NCBI RefSeq assembly: GCF_001307765.1
Contig: NZ_LKBA01000023.1
Coordinates: 162,011-226,010 of the forward strand
Direction of reading: 5' to 3'
Length of the DNA: 64,000 nt
DNA from: Aliiroseovarius crassostreae
Lineage (GTDB): Bacteria; Pseudomonadota; Alphaproteobacteria; Rhodobacterales; Rhodobacteraceae
The position numbers and the translations under genes are program-made. The notes beneath the pieces were generated by a model. The model had not been told where the DNA came from. It saw only the letters and a list, made by a program, of their open reading frames with translations, and ran no database searches. Positions 27,688 through 37,205 of this stretch are shown here, in pieces (within the stretch, counting starts at the first letter, position 1; each line of letters starts with the position of its first letter).

Positions 27688-29055
27688 ATGGCAAAGAACA
27701 ACAATTCCTTCAGCTGCAACGCCTGCGGAGCAGTGTTTACCAAATGGTCCGGGCGCTGCGATGGATGTGGCGAGTGGAACACGATTGTTGAGGACAAACC
27801 GCTTTCGGCGGGGCCGGCCTCAAAATCCCTTGGGGCAACACGCGGGCGCGGCATTGCCTTAAGCGACCTGTCGACCGAAGAAACGCCGCCCCCGCGCACC
27901 CTGTGCGGTCTGGGCGAACTGGATCGGGTGCTGGGGGGCGGGCTGGTGCCCGGTTCAGCCATTCTGGTTGGCGGGGATCCCGGCATCGGAAAATCGACGC
28001 TCCTTTTGCAGGCCGCCGCGCGGTTTGCCCAGGCGGGCCTTGATACGATTTATGTTTCGGGCGAAGAGGCCTCTGCCCAGGTGCGGATGCGCGCCGAGCG
28101 GCTGGGGCTGAGACAGGCACCGGTGCGCCTTGCCGCCGAAACCAATCTCAGAAACATCCTGACAACCCTGGACGAAGAGCGCCCGCGACTGGCGATCATC
28201 GACTCGATCCAGACCATGTGGGCCGATAATGTGGACAGCGCCCCGGGCTCCGTCAGCCAGGTGCGCGCCGCGGCACATGAATTGACAACCTTTGCCAAGA
28301 CCCGTGGCATCTCGGTCATACTGGTGGGCCATGTGACCAAAGAGGGCCAGATTGCCGGCCCCCGTGTGGTCGAGCATATGGTTGATACGGTGCTTTATTT
28401 CGAAGGCGAGCGTGGCCACCAGTTCCGCATTCTGCGCGCGGTCAAGAACCGCTTTGGCCCGGCTGACGAGATTGGCGTTTTCGAAATGACCGGGGGCGGG
28501 TTGTCAGAAGTCGGCAACCCATCGGCGCTGTTTCTGTCCGACCGCGAAGATCCGGCACCGGGCAGCGTGGTATTTGCGGGCATCGAGGGCACCCGCCCGG
28601 TGCTGGTCGAGTTTCAGGCGCTTGTCGCCCCCTCCCCTCATTCCCAGCCACGTCGCTCGGTTCTTGGATGGGATGGTGGGCGACTGGCGATGATCCTGGC
28701 GGTGCTTGAAGCCCGTTGCGGCATTCCTTTTGCCGGGCTGGACGTCTATCTGAACGTGGCCGGCGGCATGAAAATATCCGAACCGGCCGCGGATCTGGCT
28801 GTGGCGGCGGCGCTACTGTCTGCGCGAGAGGACGCCGCTATCCCCAAAGACACTGTGGTTTTTGGCGAAATCAGTCTATCAGGGGCGTTGCGCCCGGTGG
28901 GGCAGACCGAAAACAGGTTGAAAGAAGCGTTGAAACTTGGTTTCAACGCAGCCATCACCCCCAGCCGCAGCAAAACAGGGGCTGTTGAGGGCATACGCAT
29001 ACAGAAAATGGCGGATCTGAACGGATTCGTTGGTGAAGTTTTCGGGGCGGGGTAA
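27688..29055 (+). CDS. radA: DNA repair protein RadA
   Basis: A 455-residue RecA-like branch-migration ATPase. An N-terminal four-Cys zinc finger (CNACG and CDGCG, residues 12-34) is followed by Walker A GGDPGIGKSTLLLQ near residue 90. The RadA motif KNRFGPADEIGVFEM lies near residue 252. A Lon-like C-terminal domain contains GMKISEPAADLAVAAALLSAR and GEISLSGALRPV. Length is normal for the family. It lies between the pqiA-like gene and cvpA. Confidence 0.96.
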   Translation: MAKNNNSFSCNACGAVFTKWSGRCDGCGEWNTIVEDKPLSAGPASKSLGATRGRGIALSDLSTEETPPPRTLCGLGELDRVLGGGLVPGSAILVGGDPGIGKSTLLLQAAARFAQAGLDTIYVSGEEASAQVRMRAERLGLRQAPVRLAAETNLRNILTTLDEERPRLAIIDSIQTMWADNVDSAPGSVSQVRAAAHELTTFAKTRGISVILVGHVTKEGQIAGPRVVEHMVDTVLYFEGERGHQFRILRAVKNRFGPADEIGVFEMTGGGLSEVGNPSALFLSDREDPAPGSVVFAGIEGTRPVLVEFQALVAPSPHSQPRRSVLGWDGGRLAMILAVLEARCGIPFAGLDVYLNVAGGMKISEPAADLAVAAALLSAREDAAIPKDTVVFGEISLSGALRPVGQTENRLKEALKLGFNAAITPSRSKTGAVEGIRIQKMADLNGFVGEVFGAG

Positions 29056-29099
29056 CCTCCCTCCCCGTGTAAATATGGCGAAAAACATCGGAGAGACAG

Positions 29100-29666
29100 A
29101 TGGAAGCCTTTACTCTTGTTGACGGGATCGTTGCGGCGGTCATCCTTGTCTCGGCCATCCTGGCCTATTCACGCGGATTTGTGCGCGAAGGCATGTCGAT
29201 CCTTGGCTGGATCGCTGCGGCCATTCTCGCCTATATCTTTGCGCCAAAGGCTGTGCCACTAATCAAAGAGGTTCCGGTGCTGCGCGATTTCATCGCTGAC
29301 AGCTGCGAGCTGAGCATGATCGCAGCATTTGCCGGTGTCTTTGCGCTGGCGCTGGTTGTGGTGTCGATCTTTACGCCGCTGTTCTCCTCCGCCGTGCAAC
29401 GCTCTGCACTGGGCGGGCTGGATCAGGCGCTTGGCTTCATCTTTGGCGTCGCCCGCGGGTTGCTGTTGGTGGCCATTGCGCTGGTGGTTTATGACCGGGT
29501 GGTGACCACGGACACGATCAAGATGGTGGATGACTCACGCACGGCCAAGATTTTCGCCCGCACCCAGGATAAGATCAACGAACAGATCCCCGAAGATGCC
29601 CCCGGCTGGATCGTGGGGCGGTACGAGGCCCTGGTGGGCAGCTGCACCTCCGAGGAAAAACCATAG
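29100..29666 (+). CDS. cvpA: CvpA family membrane protein
   Basis: A 188-residue protein with four hydrophobic segments (VDGIVAAVILVSAILAYSRG, ILGWIAAAILAYIFAPKAV, MIAAFAGVFALALVVVSIF, LGFIFGVARGLLLVAIALVV), the pattern of the CvpA family named for colicin V production. GGLDQALGFIFGVARG is a clear family match. It lies 45 bases after radA and before purF; cvpA-purF adjacency is widespread. The exact role is not settled. Confidence 0.88.
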   Translation: MEAFTLVDGIVAAVILVSAILAYSRGFVREGMSILGWIAAAILAYIFAPKAVPLIKEVPVLRDFIADSCELSMIAAFAGVFALALVVVSIFTPLFSSAVQRSALGGLDQALGFIFGVARGLLLVAIALVVYDRVVTTDTIKMVDDSRTAKIFARTQDKINEQIPEDAPGWIVGRYEALVGSCTSEEKP

Positions 29667-29677
29667 GTATTGTCAAC

Positions 29678-29705
29678 AAAACGCGCCTTCCGGCGCGTTT
29701 TTCTT
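29678..29705 (+). terminator. rho-independent terminator after cvpA
   Basis: AAACGCGCC and GGCGCGTTT form a stem around TTCC, followed by TTCTTT. It closes the alr-to-cvpA stretch, so purF needs its own promoter in the 131 bases that follow. Confidence 0.85.
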
Positions 29706-29836
29706 TACATAAACAACGCCCCGGCCCTTCGGCCTCCCTCCCATGTTAAGAAATCGCCTCTTGTATATGATAGTTTCGTGACAGGACGCTTTTCACCCAC
29801 TATGAGGAAGTCAACGCCACGGAATCGGAGACTGAG

Positions 29837-31333
29837 ATGTCCAAACCGCCCGCCGCCTGCCCTTCCAAGGATCAGATGAAGCCGTTTCTTGCCCATCCGT
29901 TTGATGATGAGAAACTAAAGGAAGAATGCGGCGTCTTTGGCGTCATTGGCCTGAAGGATGCATCCAATTTTGTCGCCCTTGGCCTGCACGCGCTGCAGCA
30001 CCGTGGACAGGAGGCTGGCGGCATTGTCTGTCATGACCCGGAGGAAGGGTTCAACTCGGCCCGTCGTTTCGGCTATGTCCGGGACAATTTCACCAAAGAA
30101 AGCGTGATGAAACACCTGCCCGGTCCGATTGCGATCGGTCACGTGCGCTATTCCACCGCCGGCTCCAAAGGGGCGGTGATCCGCGATGTGCAGCCCTTCT
30201 TTGGCGAGTTTTCCATGGGTGGCGCCGCCATTGCCCATAATGGCAACATTACCAATGCCCACGCGCTGCGCCGCGAGCTGATCGACCGCGGATCGATTTT
30301 CCAAAGCTCTTCAGACAGTGAATGCATCATCCACCTGATGGCCCGTTCACTGCAACGCAATATCTCCGAACGGCTTGAAGATGCGCTGCGCCGGGTTGAA
30401 GGCGCGTTTTCGGTGGTCGCAATGACCCGCACCAAGCTGATTGGGGTGCGTGATCCGCATGGGGTGCGCCCGCTTGTGCTGGGCCGCTTGGGTGACGGGT
30501 GGGTCCTGTCGTCTGAAAGCTGTGCACTGGACATTATCGGTGCGGAACTGGTGCGTGAAATCGAACCGGGCGAAATGGTGGTGATCTCGGATGGTGAGGT
30601 GGAAAGCCGGTTCCCCTTCCGACCGCAGCCATCGAAATTCTGCATCTTCGAACATGTCTATTTCTCGCGTCCAGATTCGATTATCGGAGGGCGCTCGGTC
30701 TATGAAACCCGCCGTCAGATCGGTGTGGAACTGGCCCGCGAAGCCGCGGTAGACGCAGATCTGGTCTGCCCGGTGCCGGACAGCGGCGTACCGTCTGCGA
30801 TTGGCTATAGCCAGGAAAGCGGCATCCCTTACGCAATGGGCATTATCCGCAACCAATATATGGGCCGCACCTTTATCGAGCCCACCGACGCGATCCGTAA
30901 CATGGGGGTCCGCCTCAAGCTCAACGTCAACCGTGCGCTGATCAAGGGCAAACGGGTGATCCTGGTCGATGACAGCGTTGTGCGCGGGACCACAACCCGC
31001 AAGATCAAGGACATGTTCCTGGATGCAGGCGCCAAGGAAGTGCATTTCCGCATTGCCTCTCCGCCCACAGCCTGGCCCTGCTTCTATGGGGTCGATACGC
31101 CGGAACGCGAAAAACTTCTTGCCGCGACAATGAGCGAAGAGGAAATGTGTGAACACCTCAAGGTCAACAGCCTGAAATTCATCTCTCTCGATGGGCTTTA
31201 CCGCGCGGTGGGAGAGGCTGACGGCCGCAAGAAAAGCTGCCCGCAATATTGCGACGCCTGTTTCTCGGGGGAATATCCGGTTACGCCTTCGGACAAGATT
31301 GAACAGGGATTCAAGATGGCGGCGGCGGAGTGA
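29837..31333 (+). CDS. purF: amidophosphoribosyltransferase
   Basis: A 498-residue enzyme for the first step of purine synthesis. The nucleophilic Cys follows a propeptide of about 30 residues in LKEECGVFGVIG and becomes N-terminal after processing. The Ntn glutaminase domain continues with ALHALQHRGQEAGG and YSTAG. The phosphoribosyltransferase motif is VILVDDSVVRGTTTRK near residue 375. C-terminal Cys residues (CPQYCDACFSG) resemble the Fe-S ligands of the Bacillus-type enzyme. GGAG precedes the ATG at 29837; an internal ATG at 29876 is less likely. Confidence 0.96.
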   Translation: MSKPPAACPSKDQMKPFLAHPFDDEKLKEECGVFGVIGLKDASNFVALGLHALQHRGQEAGGIVCHDPEEGFNSARRFGYVRDNFTKESVMKHLPGPIAIGHVRYSTAGSKGAVIRDVQPFFGEFSMGGAAIAHNGNITNAHALRRELIDRGSIFQSSSDSECIIHLMARSLQRNISERLEDALRRVEGAFSVVAMTRTKLIGVRDPHGVRPLVLGRLGDGWVLSSESCALDIIGAELVREIEPGEMVVISDGEVESRFPFRPQPSKFCIFEHVYFSRPDSIIGGRSVYETRRQIGVELAREAAVDADLVCPVPDSGVPSAIGYSQESGIPYAMGIIRNQYMGRTFIEPTDAIRNMGVRLKLNVNRALIKGKRVILVDDSVVRGTTTRKIKDMFLDAGAKEVHFRIASPPTAWPCFYGVDTPEREKLLAATMSEEEMCEHLKVNSLKFISLDGLYRAVGEADGRKKSCPQYCDACFSGEYPVTPSDKIEQGFKMAAAE

Positions 31334-31393
31334 CCCCTGCCCTGCTTTTCCGGCCCCATTGCCTCCCATAACAAGTTGCGGCAAGCTTGAAAG

Positions 31394-31879
31394 ATGACCA
31401 AGCTACGCTTTCGCCCACATCATTTCCTCTGTTCCCTTGGCTTTCAGGGCAAGGGCTATTCGGATGGGTTCACCGCCAATATGGACGGGATCGTCAATGG
31501 GTGCCTGCGCGCAGACGGCGGCGATCAGGTCGAGATTGAAGTGATCCGACACACCGATGACATTTGTGGCCCCTGCCCCAAACGCATCAACACAAAATGC
31601 CAAAACCAGGAGGGGATCGAGGCGCTGGACCGCCAGCATCTGACCGCGCTGGATCTGCGCTATGGCCAGACCCTGACCTGGGGTGAGGCCGAGGCGACCA
31701 TCCGCCGCAAGGTCCGCCCACGCGACCTGAACACGATCTGCGCGGGGTGCCAATGGCTCAGCTACGGCCTGTGTGAAACCGCTCTGCGCGATCTGCATGA
31801 CCGATTGGATCTGGAAGATGACGGGGTGCGTCCGCTCGCCCCCTCGAGTCAGAAGGCGGCGCAGGAGCGGGCGAAATGA
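31394..31879 (+). CDS. DUF1284 family protein
   Basis: A 161-residue protein with the DUF1284 pattern: an N-terminal LRFRPHHFLCSLGFQGKGYS and a set of conserved Cys in DDICGPCPKR, TKCQNQ and ICAGCQWLSYGLC. Four to six Cys in such spacing could bind a metal or Fe-S cluster. The reaction is unknown. It lies 60 bases after purF, with no clear ribosome-binding site. Confidence 0.8.
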   Translation: MTKLRFRPHHFLCSLGFQGKGYSDGFTANMDGIVNGCLRADGGDQVEIEVIRHTDDICGPCPKRINTKCQNQEGIEALDRQHLTALDLRYGQTLTWGEAEATIRRKVRPRDLNTICAGCQWLSYGLCETALRDLHDRLDLEDDGVRPLAPSSQKAAQERAK

Positions 31880-31949
31880 CACAGGCCCAATGAGACAAGA
31901 TCGTGTTGGCCCCCTCGACATTCCAGAACCTGAACGCTACAGGTCAACC

Positions 31950-32603
31950 ATGACTGAGACCAAGAAAATCGCGCTGGTCACCGGCGCCTCCCGTGGGCTC
32001 GGCGCCGCCTTGGCGCTGGAGCTGTCAAAGACCCATCACGTGATGGCCGTGGGCCGCACCACAGGCGCGCTGGAAGAGCTTGACGACAGGATCCAGGCAG
32101 CAGGTGGCAGCGCCACGCTGGCACCGCTGGATGTGACTGACAAGGGCGCGATGGCCCATCTGTGCCGGTCGATCCATGACCGCTGGGGCAAAGTGGACAC
32201 CTGGGCGCATACCGCAATCTATGGCCCGGCCCTGATGCCAACCACTGATCTTGATGACAAGGGATGGAACCGGGCCTGGCAAACCAATGTCGAGGCCACG
32301 CGGATCCTGATCCATATGGTCAACCCGCTGCTGACGGATGAAAGCACCGCGTTGTTTTTCCACGACGATCACGCGGGAGAGAGCTTTTTTGCAGGCTACG
32401 GCGCCACCAAGGCAGCACAGATGGCGATGGTGAACAGCTGGGCGTCTGAGACCTCACGGCTTGGCCCGAACGTGGTGGTGGCAAAGCCGAAACCGCTGGC
32501 CACAACAATGCGCACCCGGTTTTACCCGGGCGAGGATCGCAACACCCTGGCACATGTCGAGGATGAAAGCCGCCGCATTCTTGCTGAGGTGGGGCTGGCC
32601 TAA
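31950..32603 (+). CDS. short-chain dehydrogenase/reductase
   Basis: A 217-residue SDR oxidoreductase. The cofactor motif is ALVTGASRGLGAALAL at about residue 8, DV lies in LAPLDVTDKG, and the catalytic Tyr-Lys pair is in GYGATKAAQMAMV near residue 153. The usual NNAG motif is replaced by AHTAIYG, and the catalytic Ser position reads FFHDDHAGES, so the substrate site is unusual. The ATG at 31950 places the Rossmann motif correctly. The substrate is unknown. Confidence 0.85.
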   Translation: MTETKKIALVTGASRGLGAALALELSKTHHVMAVGRTTGALEELDDRIQAAGGSATLAPLDVTDKGAMAHLCRSIHDRWGKVDTWAHTAIYGPALMPTTDLDDKGWNRAWQTNVEATRILIHMVNPLLTDESTALFFHDDHAGESFFAGYGATKAAQMAMVNSWASETSRLGPNVVVAKPKPLATTMRTRFYPGEDRNTLAHVEDESRRILAEVGLA

Positions 32604-32735
32604 CCGGTTCCCGACCTGAGTCCCGAAAAGCACATATCGCCGCGCAAATTCTGAAAACAATTGCCGCTTTTCCCTGCCTGCCCTAATGAGGGGCAGGCAT
32701 TGTTTTTATGATTGAACGGCAAATCGGGGACAAAC

Positions 32736-33521
32736 ATGCGCATTCTCATCACCAATGACGACGGCATCAACGCGCCCGGTCTGAAAGTGGCCGAAGCCAT
32801 TGCCAAAGAGATTGCCGGCCCCGATGGCGAGGTCTGGATCGTGGCCCCCGCCTTTGAGCAATCCGGGGTTGGCCACTGTATCTCATACACCCACCCATTC
32901 ATGGTGGCCCAGCACGGCCCCCGACGCTTTGCCGCAGAAGGCAGCCCCGCCGATTGCGTTCTGGCAGCCCTGCACCACGTCCTGCCCGAGCGCCCTGATC
33001 TGGTGATTTCCGGGGTAAACCGGGGCAATAATTCTGCCGAAAACGCCCTTTACTCGGGCACATTGGGCGCAGCGATGGAAGCGGCCCTTCAGGGCCTGCC
33101 GGCGATTGCACTCAGCCAGTATATGGGGGCTGGCACCAAGGGGCTGGACAGCGTATTCGGTGCCGCCAGCGCCCATGGCGCGAAGATTGTGCGCAAGCTG
33201 TTGCAAGATGCTCCCTGGGATGCGCAGGAAAACTACAAGATCTTCTACAATGTGAATTTCCCCCCGGTGAGCGCCGAGAACGTCCAAGGGGTGAAAGCCG
33301 CGCCGCAGGGTTGGCGTCACGACGCCACCTTCTCAGCCGAACCGCATCAAAGCCCGTCCGGTCGACAGTTCCTCTGGATCAAGGGCGGCCCGCAGGCCAC
33401 CCCGTCCGACCCCGAGATGGATGTGACGGAAAACCTCGCAGGCTATGTTTCGGTCACGCCGATGCGCGCTGACCTGACCGCACATGACCATTTGTCCCGG
33501 GTAAAGGACCTGTTTTCATGA
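32736..33521 (+). CDS. surE: 5'/3'-nucleotidase SurE
   Basis: A 261-residue metal-dependent nucleotidase. The catalytic [15 protein letters not shown] begins at residue 1, which fixes the start at 32736 (GGGGA upstream). [15 protein letters not shown] and [20 protein letters not shown] are family motifs that carry metal and substrate ligands. The 3' end overlaps pcm by four bases, forming the conserved surE-pcm-nlpD run. Confidence 0.96.
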   Translation: MRILITNDDGINAPGLKVAEAIAKEIAGPDGEVWIVAPAFEQSGVGHCISYTHPFMVAQHGPRRFAAEGSPADCVLAALHHVLPERPDLVISGVNRGNNSAENALYSGTLGAAMEAALQGLPAIALSQYMGAGTKGLDSVFGAASAHGAKIVRKLLQDAPWDAQENYKIFYNVNFPPVSAENVQGVKAAPQGWRHDATFSAEPHQSPSGRQFLWIKGGPQATPSDPEMDVTENLAGYVSVTPMRADLTAHDHLSRVKDLFS

Positions 33522-34174
33522 CCTCCCCCGGCAATGGCATGGATGCAGAGCGCAAGATGCAGTTTCTTTTCGCGTTGCGCACGAAGGGCGTGACGGATCC
33601 ACGCGTCCTGACGTCGATGGAAGAAATTGACCGTGGACCATTTGTGCGCGGTATTTTCACTGAACGCGCCTATGAAGACATGCCGTTGCCAATTGCCTGC
33701 GGACAGACAATTTCACAGCCCTCCGTGGTGGGGTTGATGACGCAGGCCGCCCGGATCACCCCGCGCGACAAGGTGCTCGAAATTGGCACCGGATCCGGTT
33801 ACCAGGCCGCCATCCTGTCGCGCCTCGCCCGCCGGGTCTATACGATCGACCGGCACAGACGTCTGGTGCAGGAAGCCCGGCAGATCTTTGAAGCACAGGA
33901 CCTGCACAATATCACCGCCATCACCGGGGATGGGTCCCGCGGCCTGCCGGACCAGGCGCCTTTTGACCGCATCATTGTCACGGCTGCGGCGGAAGACCCG
34001 CCCAGCCCCCTCTTGGCGCAGCTGGCAATCGGCGGTATCATGATTGTGCCGGTGGGACAGTCGGACACGGTCCAGAGCCTGATCAAGGTGACACGCCTTG
34101 AGGATGGGTTTGACTATGACGAGCTGTTGCCGGTGCGTTTCGTGCCCCTGTTGGAAGGGTTGGGGCAGGAATAG
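33518..34174 (+). CDS. pcm: protein-L-isoaspartate O-methyltransferase
   Basis: A 218-residue SAM-dependent enzyme that starts repair of isoaspartyl damage. The SAM motif is [19 protein letters not shown] near residue 85. [17 protein letters not shown] lies just before it and matches the family. [14 protein letters not shown] is motif II. It overlaps surE by ATGA and precedes the NlpD-like gene, a conserved order. Confidence 0.96.
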   Translation: MTSPGNGMDAERKMQFLFALRTKGVTDPRVLTSMEEIDRGPFVRGIFTERAYEDMPLPIACGQTISQPSVVGLMTQAARITPRDKVLEIGTGSGYQAAILSRLARRVYTIDRHRRLVQEARQIFEAQDLHNITAITGDGSRGLPDQAPFDRIIVTAAAEDPPSPLLAQLAIGGIMIVPVGQSDTVQSLIKVTRLEDGFDYDELLPVRFVPLLEGLGQE

Positions 34175-34300
34175 CGGGCCCTAGGGAAAACGGGGCCGGA
34201 AAGCGAAAATTTCCGTGGCAAAACCCCGGCAGAGGGTACGCCACTCGCCCTCTGGGCACATAAACAGGCCCAAACGGGCCGATGATTGAGGACAAGAGCA

Positions 34301-35458
34301 ATGAAACGACGCCCCATGAGGATCATGCGCGGCCTTCCGATTGTTGGCATGGTTGTCGTAACAACTGCCTGCACCAACGGGTTCGACTTCGACCTGCGCC
34401 CAGCCCATAACAGCCTGTCAACCGCTGCAGCCGCCCAGAATGCCAGGACCGCCCCACGCCCTGAACCCGACGCACGCGGCGTGATCGCCTATCCGACCTA
34501 TCAGGTGGCGCTTGCACGCCGGGGGGATACGGTGGCCGACGTGGCCAAGCGGATCGGGCTCCCGGCGGACGAACTGGCCCGCTACAATGGGATCGACGCA
34601 AACACCCCCCTGAACCGGGACGAGCTTCTGGCCCTGCCCCGTCGTGTGGCTGAGCCATCAACCGGTGTGATCCAACCCGGCGGTCAGATCGATATCCAGA
34701 CATTGGCCGGAGATGCCATTGACCGCTCTCCCTCTGGCACCAACCGTGCCGTTGCCTCCACAAGCCCGCCCGCATCCCTCGGTGGTGAAGAGCCGCTGCG
34801 CCACCGCGTTGAGCGCGGAGAGACCGCTTATTCGATTGCGCGTCTTTATCAGGTCTCCGTCCGCTCGCTTGCCGACTGGAATGGTCTTGGCGCGGATCTT
34901 GCCGTGCGCGAAGGTCAGTTCCTGCTGATCCCGCTAAAGGTGCAGGCGACCGCCGCAACCACCCAGGTCAGCAAACCCGGGCAGGGCAGCCCGACCCCCA
35001 CCCCGCCATCTGCATCGCAGCCGCTGCCGGACGAAAAGCCGTCCCAGGCGAAACCGGCTGCAACGCCCCCGTCACCTGACATGAAAGATCAACGCACAAG
35101 TGCATCCTCCTCAAAGATGGTCCTGCCGGTTGCCGGCAAGGTGACCAGCCTGTTTGACGCGGACAAGGCGGGCTATATCCTCATATCAGCCAAACCGGGC
35201 GACGCCGTCAAAGCGGCCTCCTCAGGCACTGTGCGCCTTGTGTCGAAAGACGTGGAAGGCGAGGAGATTGTGGTGATTGATCACGGGGACAACACCCAGA
35301 CCGCCTATAGTTTCATCGAAGGCATTTCGGTTCGGAAAGGACAGAAGGTGAAACGCGGCCAGCAGATCGCAAAGGCCACGAAGAACCAGTATAACGCCAT
35401 TCAGTTCCTGGTCTTCAAAGGGACGGATCCAGTCGATCCGATGCTTTACCTGAATTAA
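34301..35458 (+). CDS. NlpD-like LysM/LytM lipoprotein, catalytically degenerate
   Basis: A 385-residue lipoprotein (lipobox VTTAC near residue 21-25). Two LysM domains (about 65-115, with YQVALARRGDTVADVAKRIG, and about 170-215, with HRVERGETAYSIARLYQVS) bind peptidoglycan. A Pro-rich linker follows. The C-terminal LytM/M23 fold (about 280-385) has lost the zinc ligands: the HxxxD segment reads GYILISAKPGD, SAYAH-type reads TAYSFIE, and LHFE-type reads IQFLVF. It is therefore likely an amidase activator like NlpD/EnvC rather than a peptidase. The ATG at 34301 is chosen because GAGGAC precedes it. Confidence 0.88.
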   Translation: MKRRPMRIMRGLPIVGMVVVTTACTNGFDFDLRPAHNSLSTAAAAQNARTAPRPEPDARGVIAYPTYQVALARRGDTVADVAKRIGLPADELARYNGIDANTPLNRDELLALPRRVAEPSTGVIQPGGQIDIQTLAGDAIDRSPSGTNRAVASTSPPASLGGEEPLRHRVERGETAYSIARLYQVSVRSLADWNGLGADLAVREGQFLLIPLKVQATAATTQVSKPGQGSPTPTPPSASQPLPDEKPSQAKPAATPPSPDMKDQRTSASSSKMVLPVAGKVTSLFDADKAGYILISAKPGDAVKAASSGTVRLVSKDVEGEEIVVIDHGDNTQTAYSFIEGISVRKGQKVKRGQQIAKATKNQYNAIQFLVFKGTDPVDPMLYLN

Positions 35459-35536
35459 CCTGCGGCCCCACAAGACCTTAACGAAGTAGGTGGTTTGCCC
35501 ATCACCTCTTCAAGGTCCTCTGGAATGTGGGAGGCA

Positions 35537-35577
35537 AGAAAAAAAGAGGCGCGCTTTTGGCGGGCCTCTTTTCTTTT
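35537..35577 (+). terminator. rho-independent terminator after the nlpD-like gene
   Basis: AAAAGAGGC pairs with the GCCTCTTTT region around GCGCTTTTGGCG, followed by CTTTT. It lies about 80 bases after the stop codon and ends the surE-pcm-nlpD run. Confidence 0.8.
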
Positions 35578-35624
35578 GACGGGGCTTTGGGCGGAAAATG
35601 CGCGAAGACCCGAGCCTGTTTCGG

Positions 35625-35700
35625 GAAACGCCCGCAACATCAGTAGATTTCGAGCGTTTCGCCTCATTATTGTGTCTCAATAATAAGGCGAAACACTTTA
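35625..35700. repeat. 76-bp dispersed palindromic repeat, copy 2
   Basis: Two differences from copy 1 at 21751-21826. Its last three bases are the stop codon of der, so the element supplies that stop. As with copy 1, it lies at the 3' end of a minus-strand gene facing a plus-strand gene, and its hairpin could end transcription. Confidence 0.8.
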
Positions 35701-37158
35701 TTCGTCAGCGCGGCCTTTCCCAAGGTGCTTGCGCAGCCGGGAAGGCGTGGATTTCTTCCGGTTCTTGTAGGGGTTCTTGTCCCCTTGCCCACGCATGGTC
35801 AGCCGGATCGGCGTACCGGGCATGTCAAAATCCTCACGCAGCCCGTTCACCAGATAACGGGTGTAGCTTTCGGGCAGCTTATCCGGCTGCGAACACATCA
35901 CAACAAAGGCCGGCGGGCGGGCTTTGACCTGGGTCATATAGCGCAGTTTGATGCGACGTCCGCCGGGGGCGGGAGGCGGGTGCGCCTCAATCATTTCCGA
36001 CAGCCAGCCGTTCAGATGAGAGGTGCGGATGCGGGTGTTCCAGATCGCATGCGCGCGCAGAACCGCCTCTCGCAGGCGCTCCATCCCTTTGCCGGTCTTT
36101 GCCGAGATTGTCACAAGAGGTGCGCCGCGAAGTTGCGGCAATAGGCGGGCAAAAGCCTCTTTCAACTCTTTGAGTTTTTCCTGTTTTTCCGGCTCCACGT
36201 CCCATTTGTTGATCGCAACGACAACCGCCCGCCCTTCGCGTTCCGCGAGGTCGGCGATGCGCAGATCCTGTTGTTCAAACGGGATGGCCGCATCAAGCAT
36301 GACCACCACCACCTCGGCGAATTTCACCGCGCGAAGACCGTCTGAAACAGACAGTTTTTCCAGCTTTTCCTGAACCTTGGCCCGCTTGCGCATCCCGGCC
36401 GTGTCAAAGATCCGCGTGGGCGTGTCGCCCCAGTTGAACCGCAACGAAATGGAATCGCGTGTGATCCCGGCCTCGGGACCGGTGAGCAGCCGCTCCTCGC
36501 CGATAAGCTGGTTGATCAGCGTGGATTTCCCGGCATTGGGCCGGCCAATGACCGCCACCTGCAAAGGGCGATCCACGGTCGGCTGGCGCGGACCGTCATC
36601 CTCTTCGCCATCGACAACATCCACATCGGTTTCCGGAGCCGTTTCCGCGGCACGTTCCTCAAATTTTTTCGCAATCGGATCAAGGGCAGTCAACAGCTCC
36701 CCCATGCCTTCGCCATGCTCACCTGACATGCGGATCGGTTCCCCCAGCCCCAGCGCATAGGCTTCGAGATAGCCCGCATCCGCCGCCTTCCCTTCCGCCT
36801 TGTTTGCCGCAAGGATCACATGGGCATTCTTGCGGCGCAGGATGTCGGCAAACACTTCATCAGCTGGCAAAAGCCCGGCCCGCGCATCGACAATGAACAG
36901 GCAGGCATCGGCCATTTCCACGGCGCGCTCCGTCAGGCGGCGCATCCGCCCCTGCAGGCTTTCATCCGTGGCCTCTTCCAACCCCGCCGTATCAATCACG
37001 GTAAAGCGCAGATCGCCCAGCCGCGCCTCGCCTTCACGCAGGTCGCGGGTCACACCGGGCTGGTCATCGACCAGCGCAAGGCGCTTGCCCACCAGTCGGT
37101 TGAACAGGGTAGATTTGCCCACATTCGGGCGGCCCACAATGGCGAGGGTAAAGCTCAT
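35698..37158 (-). CDS. der: ribosome assembly GTPase Der (EngA)
   Basis: A 486-residue tandem GTPase for 50S assembly. The first G domain has [18 protein letters not shown] and DTAGLEEA. The second has [19 protein letters not shown] near residue 210 and [16 protein letters not shown]. The C-terminal KH-like domain contains [20 protein letters not shown]. Between the G domains lies an acidic linker ([11 protein letters not shown]). It is last in a yfgM-bamB-der run, the same order as in E. coli. Confidence 0.97.
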   Translation of the reverse strand: MSFTLAIVGRPNVGKSTLFNRLVGKRLALVDDQPGVTRDLREGEARLGDLRFTVIDTAGLEEATDESLQGRMRRLTERAVEMADACLFIVDARAGLLPADEVFADILRRKNAHVILAANKAEGKAADAGYLEAYALGLGEPIRMSGEHGEGMGELLTALDPIAKKFEERAAETAPETDVDVVDGEEDDGPRQPTVDRPLQVAVIGRPNAGKSTLINQLIGEERLLTGPEAGITRDSISLRFNWGDTPTRIFDTAGMRKRAKVQEKLEKLSVSDGLRAVKFAEVVVVMLDAAIPFEQQDLRIADLAEREGRAVVVAINKWDVEPEKQEKLKELKEAFARLLPQLRGAPLVTISAKTGKGMERLREAVLRAHAIWNTRIRTSHLNGWLSEMIEAHPPPAPGGRRIKLRYMTQVKARPPAFVVMCSQPDKLPESYTRYLVNGLREDFDMPGTPIRLTMRGQGDKNPYKNRKKSTPSRLRKHLGKGRADE

Positions 37159-37205
37159 ATCGGACTCCGGGTCACATCAAGCGCCCCGCATACACGGTTT
37201 TTCAC

